The notes under the pieces are model-generated. The model saw nothing but the letters and a program-made list of their open reading frames with translations. It searched no databases and was not told the DNA's origin. Made by a program: the position numbers and the translations under genes. Of a stretch of DNA of 64,000 nucleotides, positions 44,926-54,019 are shown one piece after another. Each line of letters starts with the position of its first letter. Position 1 is the first letter of the stretch. The stretch is from NCBI RefSeq assembly GCF_027924665.1, contig NZ_AP027043.1:310001-374000 (forward strand), written 5' to 3'. The DNA comes from Flavobacterium sp. GSB-24. Lineage in GTDB: Bacteria > Bacteroidota > Bacteroidia > Flavobacteriales > Flavobacteriaceae.

Positions 44926-47358
44926 TTATTTAAATGCTGTCACGATTAACAATGCCAAACTAGCAAACGCAGTTCCAAGACCAGCCCACTCTCCAGCACT
45001 CATTTTTTTTCTCTCAGGCTTCTCTGGAACAACAATTTGTGAATCTGGCTCAACCTTAGGATATGATCTGAAAAATAAAAATGAAGTTGTTACATCAGCT
45101 TTTCCATTTGGATAAATTATATATGCTTTTCTCTTCCATCCCTTACTATCTACACCACCAACAGAATTGATATAATATTTAAAACCTTTTCCACTTCTAT
45201 ATGGTATTTCGGAAGTCAACAATACATTTCCTGTCACTTTTACACCCTCATTATATACCGCTACATCTATCTCATCTCCAGGAAATAATGTAACATTCGA
45301 ATAATGATTTTTATCCTTTACAATTTTTTCCCAATTCACAGGAATTGTTACGTATTTTAAATCTTCACTTAATTTTTTGCTTAATTTTTCTTTGATTGTA
45401 TCACTTTTTGATAAATTTAGATCAACTCGTTCTAATTGTTCAATTTGTTCTTTTTTAATTGGTCGTTTGATTTTCATACCATCTAGATTAGCAATAGAAG
45501 TTAGTCCACCAGCTCTCATTACCACATTATAAACTGTTTCTTTCTTATTCGCTAAAACGTACTTACCTGGGTAACTTACTGCGCCAGTAATAGAAACCAT
45601 TTCAGGTTTTTCATAAACCGCCATTCTTCTTATATTAATAACATCGAATGGTTTTAAAACAAAGTTTTTTATTTGCTCATTATTATCTGCTGTAATTTCC
45701 AGTTCAACCAATTCAATGCGTTTAGGATCTGCGTCATCAATTTCATCAGATTTTACCATTCTGGCAATTTCAACTCTTTTAGAAGCTGAACCAGTTAAAC
45801 CTCCTACCTGAACTACTAAGTCGTTAAGTGTTAAATTATCAAAGTATTCATATTCTCCTGGATTTTTTACTTCTCCATCTATGGTTACTTTATATTCTTC
45901 TCTAAAATCTAATATTGAGTAAACCGTTACAATATCTTCTCTTTTCAATTCAAGATCGGCACTTAAATCCCCAGAAAGCGCTGCACTTAAATCTACATTT
46001 ACAATTTCTGTTGTTAAATCTGTTTTTAAACGAATAATTCTTGCTCTTTTGGTATAAGCATCCTCTTTCAAGCCTTCTGCTCTTGTAATAAGATCAGAAA
46101 TTCTCATTCCTTCAGTGTACGAATAATAATCTGGCCTAAAAACTGCACCTTCAATTTTGATACGATTTTCAAAACGGTTTAGAATTTTAGTAACTCGAAA
46201 TACATCTCCGGATTGTGGTTGATAAGTACTATATTCACTCTCGTTTATATCATGAACCTTAAATTCTTTACCCGTTTTTTGCAAGACATTTACAGATGCA
46301 GTGTATGCAAATTCGTTAAATCCGGATGAAAAATTCAATAGATCAGAGAATTTTTCTCCTTTTTTCATTTCAAAAATCCCTGGACGCTTAACTTCCCCTT
46401 CAACTGTAACTCTTTGACTGTAAGCAGGAATTCTAATTACATCATTATCTTTTAAACTAACGTTGTCAGATTGATCTCCCTTTACTAAAAAGCGGTAGAT
46501 ATCAATATTTCTATAAACTTTATTATACCTAATTAATTCAATGTTTCTGTAACTTCCATTTTTCCCAGGTCCTCCAGCCAAATGCAATGCATTATAAACT
46601 GTTGCTAAAGAAGAGATAGAGTAGTTACCTGGCTGTTTACCTCCAACAACGGTAACTTTAATAGTACGAATACGTCCTAAACTTACACTTACTTGAGATT
46701 GTCCAGACGAAACTGTACTATATACTCTTGCTATAGCTGCCTTAATTTTTTGAGTAGCCGCTTCAATTGACATCCCTGACACAGAAATTTGTCCGACATA
46801 ATCAATTGTAATTTTACCTTCAACACTAACAGGTATGCTTGCATTATATTCCTGAACTCCATATACACTCACTTGCAATTCATCTCCAGGCCCTAAAACA
46901 TAGTTCATTGGTGTTGCTAATTTCAAATCTGGTTCAAAATTTAGCGTAGGATTGTCAAACAATTCTGAGCCAAAAATTAAGGCATTAGCTGAATCTTTAA
47001 CTTTTTCATTTTTAATTTCTTCCTGCTTTCTTCCTGAATCCTTGGTTCCTATTTTGGATTTATTATCTTTATCCTTTGCGTTCCCTTTAGAATTTTTCTT
47101 CTCAAATTCACTAAGTTTAATTCTCAGCTTATTAAATTCTGTTTGACTCATTCCTTTAGAAAGTGCCATAGATTCTACTTGATCAATAGTAGCATTATTA
47201 CTTTTCAGCTGCGCACTTATTTTAGCCAAGTCATCATCCGATAAATAGTCAACTTTTATTGTACTTAAATCTTTCGATTTAAGAATATCTTGTGCACTTG
47301 CATTAAAAGAGAACAAAAAAGTAAGAAACAGAATAAGAACGTATATTATTTTTTTCAT
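44926..47358 (-). CDS. Large SLBB-domain polysaccharide export protein (Wza family)
   Basis: The 810-residue protein has a signal peptide (residues 1 to about 22, ending NASA-Q), a charged Lys-rich linker (about 88-125), a Poly_export domain (LGPGDELQVSVYGVQEY, about 155-235) and some six SLBB-like repeats, recognisable by G-x-V-x-x-P-G (for example GEVKRPGIFEMKKG, GEVKNPGEYEY, GAVSYPGKYVLA). A final hydrophobic helix (AGLGTAFASLALLIVTAF) lies at the C-terminus. It is far larger than the Wza-like lipoprotein at 56.5 kb, as is usual for this Bacteroidota group. It probably forms the outer-membrane/periplasmic exit channel with the Wzz-like protein. Confidence 0.93.
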   Translation of the reverse strand: MKKIIYVLILFLTFLFSFNASAQDILKSKDLSTIKVDYLSDDDLAKISAQLKSNNATIDQVESMALSKGMSQTEFNKLRIKLSEFEKKNSKGNAKDKDNKSKIGTKDSGRKQEEIKNEKVKDSANALIFGSELFDNPTLNFEPDLKLATPMNYVLGPGDELQVSVYGVQEYNASIPVSVEGKITIDYVGQISVSGMSIEAATQKIKAAIARVYSTVSSGQSQVSVSLGRIRTIKVTVVGGKQPGNYSISSLATVYNALHLAGGPGKNGSYRNIELIRYNKVYRNIDIYRFLVKGDQSDNVSLKDNDVIRIPAYSQRVTVEGEVKRPGIFEMKKGEKFSDLLNFSSGFNEFAYTASVNVLQKTGKEFKVHDINESEYSTYQPQSGDVFRVTKILNRFENRIKIEGAVFRPDYYSYTEGMRISDLITRAEGLKEDAYTKRARIIRLKTDLTTEIVNVDLSAALSGDLSADLELKREDIVTVYSILDFREEYKVTIDGEVKNPGEYEYFDNLTLNDLVVQVGGLTGSASKRVEIARMVKSDEIDDADPKRIELVELEITADNNEQIKNFVLKPFDVINIRRMAVYEKPEMVSITGAVSYPGKYVLANKKETVYNVVMRAGGLTSIANLDGMKIKRPIKKEQIEQLERVDLNLSKSDTIKEKLSKKLSEDLKYVTIPVNWEKIVKDKNHYSNVTLFPGDEIDVAVYNEGVKVTGNVLLTSEIPYRSGKGFKYYINSVGGVDSKGWKRKAYIIYPNGKADVTTSFLFFRSYPKVEPDSQIVVPEKPERKKMSAGEWAGLGTAFASLALLIVTAFK

Positions 47359-47402
47359 GTGATTTAAGTTAATCTTAAAAAAATAAGCATTTAAAATAGT
47401 TG

Positions 47403-48449
47403 TTATGAATATTGTTTTTCATAGTATTCCTTATAAGAGCCAGATGTTACATTCTGCAGCCACTCTTCATTATTAAGATACCAATTTATAGTTTTTTCCA
47501 AACCTTGTTCAAAAGTTACAGATGGCTTCCATCCTAGCTCTTTATTTATTTTTGAAGCATCGATAGCATATCTTAAATCGTGACCAGGTCTGTCTTTCAC
47601 GTATGTAATTAAATTTTGGGATGTTCCAGGTTCTCTTTCTAATTTTTGATCCATAATCTGGCATAATAATTTAACCAAATCAATATTTTTCCATTCGTTA
47701 AATCCCCCAATATTATAAGTTTCGTGATTTTTCCCTTGGTGAAAAACTAAATCTATAGCAATTGCATGATCTTCTACAAACAACCAATCACGAGTGTAAT
47801 TTCCGTCTCCGTAAACTGGCAAAGGTTTATTATTAATAATATTATTTATAAAAAGCGGTATTAGTTTTTCAGGAAAATGATATGAACCATAATTGTTTGA
47901 GCAATTTGTCAAGACATATGGTAAGCCATAAGTTTCTCCATAAGCGCGCACAAAATGATCCGAGCTAGCTTTTGATGCTGAATACGGTGAATTTGGATCG
48001 TAAGGAGTTGTTTCTGTAAAAAGTCCGTCGGCTCCTAATGAACCATATACTTCATCTGTACTAATGTGATAAAATCTTTTTCCTTCAAAATTATCTTTCC
48101 ATTGATTTTTAGCTGCATTTAATAAATTCATGGTTCCAATAACATTAGTTTTCACAAAAGCTAATGGATCTTCTATAGAGCGGTCAACATGAGATTCTGC
48201 GGCCAAGTGCAGAACACCATCAAAATTATGTGTTGTAAAAAGATTGTTTATAAAATTTTCGTCTACAATATCTCCTTTTACGAAAGTATAATTTGATTTA
48301 TCTTCAATATCCTTTATATTCTCCAGATTCCCAGCATAAGTCAAGGCATCCAAATTAAAGATTTGATAATCTGGATATTTATTAACAAAACGTCTTACTA
48401 CATGAGAACCAATAAAACCAGCGCCGCCAGTTATAAGAATTTTTTTCAT
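47403..48449 (-). CDS. rfbB: dTDP-glucose 4,6-dehydratase
   Basis: The 348-residue SDR protein has ILITGGAGFIGSHVVRRF, FYHISTDEVYGSLG and YSASKASSDHFVRAYGETY. These are the NAD-binding and Thr-Asp-Glu/Tyr-Lys active-site blocks of RmlB. It makes dTDP-4-keto-6-deoxyglucose, used by both the FdtA/FdtB/FdtC genes next door and the RfbC/RfbD genes 22 kb away. It starts 10 bases after manC. Confidence 0.97.
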   Translation of the reverse strand: MKKILITGGAGFIGSHVVRRFVNKYPDYQIFNLDALTYAGNLENIKDIEDKSNYTFVKGDIVDENFINNLFTTHNFDGVLHLAAESHVDRSIEDPLAFVKTNVIGTMNLLNAAKNQWKDNFEGKRFYHISTDEVYGSLGADGLFTETTPYDPNSPYSASKASSDHFVRAYGETYGLPYVLTNCSNNYGSYHFPEKLIPLFINNIINNKPLPVYGDGNYTRDWLFVEDHAIAIDLVFHQGKNHETYNIGGFNEWKNIDLVKLLCQIMDQKLEREPGTSQNLITYVKDRPGHDLRYAIDASKINKELGWKPSVTFEQGLEKTINWYLNNEEWLQNVTSGSYKEYYEKQYS

Positions 48450-48459
48450 TTTAATTTTA

Positions 48460-49467
48460 TTAATTTAATAAATCTGAATTTATTTTTTCTAATTCACTAT
48501 AGATATCTTTTACATCTTGTGAGTTTTCTTTTTGCAAAATTAAATTAGCGGTATCTGTATAAACAAAAATAGTATTTTTTAGTCCCAGAAAAGTTGTGTG
48601 CTTCCCAGAACCAATAACCATATTACCGTTCTTATCAACTGGATGCCCTTTCAGAATTAAATAATCATAAACCGATTCAAAAGAACCTAAATCTGACCAT
48701 GAAAAAGAAGCAGGAACGACTTTAATTTTTTTACTGCGTTCCATCACAGCATAATCGATACTAATGGACGGAATTTGCATTGATAGTTCCAAATCTAAAA
48801 ATCCTTCTTTCGATGCTTCCCAAACTGCTTTGGATTTTTCATAAACATCTGGCTGAAATTGCTTTAACTCATCTAACAGTACTCCTGCCTTAAAACAAAA
48901 CATGCCGCTATTCCATAAAAAATTACCTTTTGCAATAAATTCTTTTGCAGTTGTTTCATTAGGTTTTTCACGAAATGATACGACTTTATCACCTTTCGAT
49001 TCAATATAACCATAACCTGTTTCTGGCTTTGTAGGTATAATTCCAAATGTTACTATGAAACCTTCTTTAGCTTTTGAAACTGCTTCTTGGATAGCATTGT
49101 TATAATCATCCATTTTATCAATAATATGATCAGAAGGAGTTATAATTAAAACATCATCAGGATCTGATGCAAAAGCCGCAAATGCTATGGCAGCTGCTGT
49201 ATTTCTTGGAGTAGCCTCAACAATATTCAAATAAGTTGTATTGGTTTTATCCATTACTTTACCACTCAAATGATGATTGTCGACATTACCTACGACCATT
49301 ACTTTATTTGCTAAATGACTATTACGTTCAACAGTCATTTCAAATAAAGATTTATTTTCAAATATTTCTAAATATTGTTTTGGCTGGCTCTTACGAGAAA
49401 GTGGCCATAATCTGCTTCCTACACCACCTGTTAAAACTACATGTATAATTGAATTATTATTTTCCAT
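48460..49467 (-). CDS. manC: Mannose-1-phosphate guanylyltransferase
   Basis: The 335-residue protein begins with HVVLTGGVGSRLWPLSRKSQ, the GDP-Man pyrophosphorylase signature, and has VSFREKP as the active-site Lys block. Many ManC proteins are about 470 residues because of a C-terminal phosphomannose isomerase domain. This one has only the guanylyltransferase half. It makes GDP-mannose, the precursor for Gmd and Fcl (29-31 kb) and for mannosyltransferases. It lies 32 bases from the dehydrogenase gene upstream. Confidence 0.95.
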   Translation of the reverse strand: MENNNSIIHVVLTGGVGSRLWPLSRKSQPKQYLEIFENKSLFEMTVERNSHLANKVMVVGNVDNHHLSGKVMDKTNTTYLNIVEATPRNTAAAIAFAAFASDPDDVLIITPSDHIIDKMDDYNNAIQEAVSKAKEGFIVTFGIIPTKPETGYGYIESKGDKVVSFREKPNETTAKEFIAKGNFLWNSGMFCFKAGVLLDELKQFQPDVYEKSKAVWEASKEGFLDLELSMQIPSISIDYAVMERSKKIKVVPASFSWSDLGSFESVYDYLILKGHPVDKNGNMVIGSGKHTTFLGLKNTIFVYTDTANLILQKENSQDVKDIYSELEKINSDLLN

Positions 49468-49499
49468 TTTTCTTTTTTAAATTAAAAAAGCTTCAAATA

Positions 49500-50789
49500 T
49501 TATAACCTGTTATCGGCTATATTACCTAAAACTCCTTTTACATCATACAATAAACTATTTGATTTTTGCAATTCAGCAAAATCTAACTCTAAAAATTCCG
49601 AATGAGAAACACCTAGAACTATCGCATCAAATTTATTGTTGGGAAGAGAGCCTAATGTTATTAAATTATATTCTTTTATTACATCATTTGCATTTGCAAG
49701 TGGATCATATATTGTTACTAAAATTCCATATTCTTTTAATGCTTTTACAACATCAACAATTTTAGTATTTCTAACATCTGGGCAATTTTCTTTGAAAGTA
49801 ATACCAAGCATTAGCAATTCAGCTCCATTAACAGAAATGCCTTTTTTTATCATTAGCTTAACTATTTGTGAAGCCACATATTCTCCCATGCTGTCATTTA
49901 AACGTCTTCCTGCTAAAATTATTTCGGGATGATAACCAAATTCTTGTGCTCTTTGTGCTAAATAATAAGGATCTACTCCTATACAATGTCCGCCAACAAG
50001 GCCTGGTTTAAAGGGTAAAAAATTCCATTTTGTTGAAGCTGCTGCTAATACTTCTTGAGTATCAATATTCATTAAATTGAATATTTTAGCTAGTTCGTTT
50101 ACAAAAGCAATATTGATATCACGTTGTGAATTTTCAATAACTTTTGCGGCCTCTGCAACTTTAATTGATGGAGCTAGATGAGTTCCTGCAGTGATTACTG
50201 ATTTATACAAAGCATCAACTTTTAAACCTATTTCTGGAGTTGAACCTGAAGTCACTTTTAAAATTTTTTCAACGGTATGTTCCTTATCTCCTGGGTTTAT
50301 TCTTTCTGGAGAGTATCCTGCGTAAAAATCTTCATTGAATACTAAACCTGAAGCTTGTTCTAAAACTGGCACACATTGTTCTTCTGTAACACCTGGATAG
50401 ACTGTAGATTCATAAATGACAACATCTCCTTTTTTTAAAACCTTTCCAACCGTCTCGCTAGATTTATACAATGGTGTTAAATCTGGTCGATTATTTTTAT
50501 CGACAGGTGTAGGAACCGTAACTATATAATAATTACAATTTGCAATATCATGTAATGAAGTTGTACAATATAAACCTATTTCTTGATCTGGTGAATCAAC
50601 TAGGACATTTTGTAAAACATCATCTTCAACCTCTAAGGTTGTATCTGTTCCGGATTTTAAAGAATTAACTCTTGATTCATTTATATCAAACCCAACAACT
50701 GAATATTTTGTAGCAAATAATCGAGCTAAAGGCAATCCAACATATCCTAAACCAATAACCGCAATTTTTACTTTATTTTTTAATTCCAT
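49500..50789 (-). CDS. UDP-N-acetyl-hexosamine 6-dehydrogenase (TviB/WbpO-like)
   Basis: The start is taken as ATG 50787-50789 (MELKNKVKIAVIGLGYVG). An in-frame GTG 54 bases upstream would begin inside the leader hairpin and is rejected. The 429-residue protein has GLGYVGLPLARLFA (NAD site), YESTVYPGVTEE, NSQRDINIAFVNELA and VGGHCIGVDPYYL with the catalytic Cys. This matches the TviB/WbpO branch that makes UDP-GalNAcA or UDP-GlcNAcA. The 4-epimerase encoded at 53 kb completes a WbpO/WbpP-like pair. It is the first gene of block II, behind a promoter and structured leader. Confidence 0.92.
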   Translation of the reverse strand: MELKNKVKIAVIGLGYVGLPLARLFATKYSVVGFDINESRVNSLKSGTDTTLEVEDDVLQNVLVDSPDQEIGLYCTTSLHDIANCNYYIVTVPTPVDKNNRPDLTPLYKSSETVGKVLKKGDVVIYESTVYPGVTEEQCVPVLEQASGLVFNEDFYAGYSPERINPGDKEHTVEKILKVTSGSTPEIGLKVDALYKSVITAGTHLAPSIKVAEAAKVIENSQRDINIAFVNELAKIFNLMNIDTQEVLAAASTKWNFLPFKPGLVGGHCIGVDPYYLAQRAQEFGYHPEIILAGRRLNDSMGEYVASQIVKLMIKKGISVNGAELLMLGITFKENCPDVRNTKIVDVVKALKEYGILVTIYDPLANANDVIKEYNLITLGSLPNNKFDAIVLGVSHSEFLELDFAELQKSNSLLYDVKGVLGNIADNRL

Positions 50790-50801
50790 TTTTTTTAATT
50801 T

Positions 50802-50868
50802 ATTTAGGTCACTAAAACTCACGGCTTCGCCGTTCTGAGTCACAAATCTTTGACCCAGATACCTAAAT
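50802..50868 (-). promoter_or_regulatory. Structured 5' leader RNA upstream of the TviB-like gene
   Basis: The arms ATTTAGGT (50802-50809) and ACCTAAAT (50861-50868) pair perfectly and enclose a stem made of ACTC-ACGGC and GCCGT-TCT-GAGT (50817-50840, 3-base loop). A further pairing GTCA/TGAC (50839-50842 with 50851-50854) competes for bases of that stem, so two structures are possible. The stem is GC-rich compared with its surroundings. The segment lies between the predicted transcription start (about 50876) and the ATG. It may be a regulatory leader or a dispersed palindromic repeat. Confidence 0.55.
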
Positions 50869-50881
50869 TAATCATTTTCGG

Positions 50882-50912
50882 CAAATATAGTACAATAACT
50901 CTACTTTTTCAA
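50882..50912 (-). promoter_or_regulatory. Promoter of block II (TviB-like gene onward)
   Basis: On the minus strand TATATTTG (50882-50889) is an exact TAnnTTTG -7 element, and TTG at 50910-50912 lies 20 bases upstream, a normal Bacteroidota spacing for the -33 element. Transcription would start near 50876 and give an 86-base leader. Confidence 0.65.
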
Positions 50913-50940
50913 TACGGTTTCCCGTATTACTTAAAAAGTA
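50902..50940. promoter_or_regulatory. Palindrome overlapping the -33 element (candidate operator)
   Basis: AATACGG (50911-50917) and CCGTATT (50922-50928) form a perfect inverted repeat with 4 central bases, extended outward by TACTTTTT (50902-50909) and AAAAAGTA (50933-50940). Because it covers the -33 element and lies upstream of the predicted start site, a protein-binding site is more likely than an RNA hairpin for this promoter. Confidence 0.55.
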
Positions 50941-51004
50941 ATTGTTAATAAAAAAGCACTTAATTCCAATGCGTTATTAATCAGGGTGTAAATAATTACT
51001 TTAT

Positions 51005-51049
51005 AAAAAAACAGAAGAAAAAAATCTAAAAAAGATTCTCTCTTCTGTT
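51005..51049 (-). terminator. Intrinsic terminator after the NusG-like gene
   Basis: AACAGAAGA (51010-51018) pairs with TCTTCTGTT (51041-51049), with an inner pair AATCT/AGATT (51023-51027 and 51033-51037). On the minus strand the stem is followed by a run of seven T residues (plus-strand A run 51005-51011). It starts 21 bases beyond the stop codon at 51070. Confidence 0.8.
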
Positions 51050-51069
51050 AATTTACTTTGATAACGCTG

Positions 51070-51534
51070 TTATTTATATTTTATTTTCAAAACACATCCT
51101 AATGTTTCCAATACAAGAGTATAATAACTATTAGATATTTCTTGTACAATTGCATTTTGATTACTAAATGCCCCTGATTCTAATTTGATTTTATCTCCCA
51201 CTTGAATTGCCGAAACAGTTACATCACTAATATTAGGAGCTTTAAGGCTCTTTTTTATAATTTCTATTTCTTGATCTTTTACAATAGCTGGTTTGCCTAA
51301 CCAAAATAGATATCTCACGACACCTGCTACCTGAAAAACCGAATTCCTTTCAGAATCTGATAACTGAACAAAAACATACGAATTAAAAAGTGGAACTTCA
51401 ATCTTTTTCTTTCGATCTGACCATTGTTTAACTTGAGTAATTAGAGGGCAATAGGTTTCTATACCCAATTGACTCAGCTTATCTGCAACTTTTTTTTCCC
51501 ATTTAGGTTTTGTATAGACTACGTACCAATTCAT
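51070..51534 (-). CDS. NusG-family transcription antiterminator (UpxY/RfaH/LoaP-like)
   Basis: The 154-residue protein starts NWYVVYTKPKWEKKVADKL, the NGN domain opening, continues with VPLFNSYVFVQL and ends in a KOW-like domain (IQVGDKIKLESGAFSNQNAI). Specialised NusG paralogues such as UpxY, RfaH and LoaP bind paused RNA polymerase at leader sites and let it read through terminators in long polysaccharide operons. The gene is the last of block I and directly precedes the terminator, promoter and structured leader of block II. Genes of this type more often stand first in an operon, so the placement suggests control of the next block. Confidence 0.9.
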   Translation of the reverse strand: MNWYVVYTKPKWEKKVADKLSQLGIETYCPLITQVKQWSDRKKKIEVPLFNSYVFVQLSDSERNSVFQVAGVVRYLFWLGKPAIVKDQEIEIIKKSLKAPNISDVTVSAIQVGDKIKLESGAFSNQNAIVQEISNSYYTLVLETLGCVLKIKYK

Positions 51535-51606
51535 TTTTTTATTTATAACGAAGTAAAACTCACTACTACTTCACATTTTCCACTTTCACTTCACTACAAA
51601 ATCAAT

Positions 51607-52998
51607 TTAAGAACCTATTCCATTATAAACAAAGCCAATTGATTCTAATTCTTTACCATTTAAAATATTTCTTCCGTCAAAAACAAATGCGGGCTTATGC
51701 ATAGAGTCATAAATTTTTTTCCAATCGTACGTTGTAAACTCATCCCATTCTGTTAAGACTGCAATAGCATGAGAATTTTTACAGGCTTCATAGGCATTAT
51801 CGAAAACATTTAAAGCATTTGCATTTTCATCTGCTATTCTTGTTTCTAAATAATTTAAATCGGAAAGCATTTTATTTCTTGAAACTTTTGGATCGTAAAC
51901 TGAAATTTTAGCTTGTTCATTGATTAAGTCATCCGCAACATAAATCGCAGCAGATTCTCTAGTATCATTTGTATCTTTTTTGAAAGCCCAGCCTAAAAAT
52001 GTAATTTTCTTATCGGCTACTGTATTATATAATGTTTGAACAATTTTATTCGAAAATCTTCTTTTTTGATGATCATTCATAATAATTACCTGCTCCCAAT
52101 AATCTGCAACTTCATTTAATCCATATGATTTTGCGATGTAAACCAAATTCAGAATATCTTTCTGAAAACAAGAGCCACCAAAACCTACCGAAGCTTTTAG
52201 AAATTTTGGACCAATTCTGCTGTCCATCCCAATTGCTCTCGCAACTTCATTTACATCTGCACCTGTTTTTTCGCATAATTCCGACATTGCATTGATGGAC
52301 GAAATTCGTTGTGCCAAAAATGCATTTGCAGTAAGTTTAGACAATTCTGAAGACCAAACATTTGTTGTCAAAATCTTGTCTATATTTACCCAATTTGCAT
52401 AAACATCAACTAGTGCTTGAATTGCTTCTTGACCTTCTGGAGTTGTATCTCCACCAATAAGAATTCTGTCAGGATTTAATAAATCTGTAACTGCTGTTCC
52501 TTCTGCCAAAAATTCAGGATTAGATAAAATCTGGAATTGAACTCCATTTCCTGTATTATCTAAAATACTTTTAATTGCTTCAGCCGTTCTAACTGGTAAA
52601 GTCGATTTTTCAACAACTATTTTATTTTGCTTTGCAACTCTCGCGATTTGTCTTGCACATAATTCGATATATTTTAAATCTGCTGCCATACCTTTTCCTT
52701 TTCCATAAGTTTTGGTTGGCGTATTTACCGAAATAAATATCATTTGAGCTTCGTCTATTGCTTTATCAACATCAGTAGAAAAAAACAAATTTCTTCCTCT
52801 TGCTTCCGAAACAATTTCAGAAAGTCCCGGCTCATATATTGGAATATTTTCAGGATTTGGATCATTCCAGTCTGCAATTCTTTGTTCATTTAAATCGACA
52901 ACTGTAACTTGAATATGTGGACATTTTTGAGCAATTACTGCCATTGTAGGCCCACCAACATATCCTGCACCAATGCAGCAAATTTTTGTAATTTTCAT
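51607..52998 (-). CDS. ugd: UDP-glucose 6-dehydrogenase
   Basis: The 463-residue protein has [34 protein letters not shown] and [17 protein letters not shown] with the catalytic Cys. The [20 protein letters not shown] block and length resemble the animal-type UGDH subgroup, which also occurs in Bacteroidota. It oxidises UDP-glucose to UDP-glucuronic acid. It differs from the TviB-like dehydrogenase at 49.5 kb. A 72-base gap to the NusG-like gene holds purine-rich GTGAAGT-type repeats but no clear promoter. Confidence 0.94.
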   Translation of the reverse strand: MKITKICCIGAGYVGGPTMAVIAQKCPHIQVTVVDLNEQRIADWNDPNPENIPIYEPGLSEIVSEARGRNLFFSTDVDKAIDEAQMIFISVNTPTKTYGKGKGMAADLKYIELCARQIARVAKQNKIVVEKSTLPVRTAEAIKSILDNTGNGVQFQILSNPEFLAEGTAVTDLLNPDRILIGGDTTPEGQEAIQALVDVYANWVNIDKILTTNVWSSELSKLTANAFLAQRISSINAMSELCEKTGADVNEVARAIGMDSRIGPKFLKASVGFGGSCFQKDILNLVYIAKSYGLNEVADYWEQVIIMNDHQKRRFSNKIVQTLYNTVADKKITFLGWAFKKDTNDTRESAAIYVADDLINEQAKISVYDPKVSRNKMLSDLNYLETRIADENANALNVFDNAYEACKNSHAIAVLTEWDEFTTYDWKKIYDSMHKPAFVFDGRNILNGKELESIGFVYNGIGS

Positions 52999-53024
52999 TT
53001 GATCTATTATTATCTTGATCTAGT

Positions 53025-54008
53025 TTATTTTAAATTATTCCAATACCACTCAACAGCTTCTTTTAATCCATCTTGTAAAGAATATTTTGGATTGTAGCCT
53101 AGTACTTTTTTTGCTTTTTCAATACTTGCCAGCGAATGTGGAATGTCGCCAGCTCTATTTTCTCCATAAACAACTTGAACGTCATTTATCTTTGGATCGA
53201 ATTCAGATAAATATTCTTTTAAATATTTAACTAAATCATTTAATGTGTTTCTATCTCCGAACGCTGTATTATAAACAGAATTAACTGCTTCTGGATTTTG
53301 ACTCGTCATTGCCAGCTCATTCATCTGAATCACATTATCTATATATGTAAAATCACGAGAATAATTTCCGTCACCATTAATTATCGGACTTTCGTAATTC
53401 ATGAATTGCATGACGAATTTCGGTATTACAGCTGCATAAGCTCCATTGGGATCTTGCTTTCTTCCGAAAACATTAAAGTAACGCAATCCAATTGTTTCTA
53501 ATCCATATGTTTTACTGAAGATTTCAGCATATAATTCATTCACATATTTAGTAATAGCATAAGGAGATAATGGTTTTCCAATTACCTCTTCTACTTTTGG
53601 CAATCCTTCAGAGTCTCCGTAAGTTGAAGAACTAGCAGCATATACAAAACGTTTTACTTTTGCATCACGAGCCGCAGTAAGCATATTTAAAAAACCAGAA
53701 ACATTTACATCGTTTGTAGTGATAGGATCTTTTATTGATCGAGGAACAGATCCTAAAGCTGCTTGATGCAGAACGTAATCTACTCCTTCAACAGCCACAT
53801 TACAATCTTCAAGATTTCGAATATCTCCTTCAATTAATTTAAAATCAGGATTATCTAAAAAATCTTTTAAATTATGGCGATGCCCAGTCGAAAAATTATC
53901 TAAACAAATTACTTTATGACCACATTTTAAAAAATACTCCGTCAAATTTGAACCGATAAATCCAGCTCCACCTGTAATTAAAATTATATTTTTTGCTGTG
54001 TTTTCCAT
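53025..54008 (-). CDS. UDP-N-acetylglucosamine/UDP-glucuronate 4-epimerase-like SDR (WbpP/TviC type)
   Basis: The 327-residue SDR protein has ILITGGAGFIGSNLTEYFLK, HQAALGSVPRSIKDP, YAASSSTYGDSEG and SPYAITKYVNELYA (YxxxK). The HQAALGSVPRSI block is typical of WbpP/TviC, which interconvert UDP-GlcNAc and UDP-GalNAc or their uronic acids. With the TviB-like dehydrogenase this gives UDP-GalNAcA, as in Vi antigen synthesis. It lies 26 bases before ugd and 11 bases after wzc. Confidence 0.9.
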   Translation of the reverse strand: MENTAKNIILITGGAGFIGSNLTEYFLKCGHKVICLDNFSTGHRHNLKDFLDNPDFKLIEGDIRNLEDCNVAVEGVDYVLHQAALGSVPRSIKDPITTNDVNVSGFLNMLTAARDAKVKRFVYAASSSTYGDSEGLPKVEEVIGKPLSPYAITKYVNELYAEIFSKTYGLETIGLRYFNVFGRKQDPNGAYAAVIPKFVMQFMNYESPIINGDGNYSRDFTYIDNVIQMNELAMTSQNPEAVNSVYNTAFGDRNTLNDLVKYLKEYLSEFDPKINDVQVVYGENRAGDIPHSLASIEKAKKVLGYNPKYSLQDGLKEAVEWYWNNLK

Positions 54009-54019
54009 TAACCAAAAGA

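Noticed and set aside
49468..49499. AT-only palindrome between the TviB-like gene and manC as terminator
   Set aside because: The arms are nearly all A and T, the centre is a single base and both genes are in one operon; chance in AT-rich DNA is the simpler explanation.
50790..50843. Extended N-terminus of the TviB-like protein from an in-frame GTG
   Set aside because: The extra 18 residues are encoded by the leader hairpin, begin with GTG, and have no counterpart in the family; the ATG at 50787-50789 gives the normal start just before the NAD-binding glycines.
51535..51606. GTGAAGT-type repeats upstream of the NusG-like gene as a CRISPR-like or operator array
   Set aside because: The units are short, irregular and too few; no spacer structure is present.
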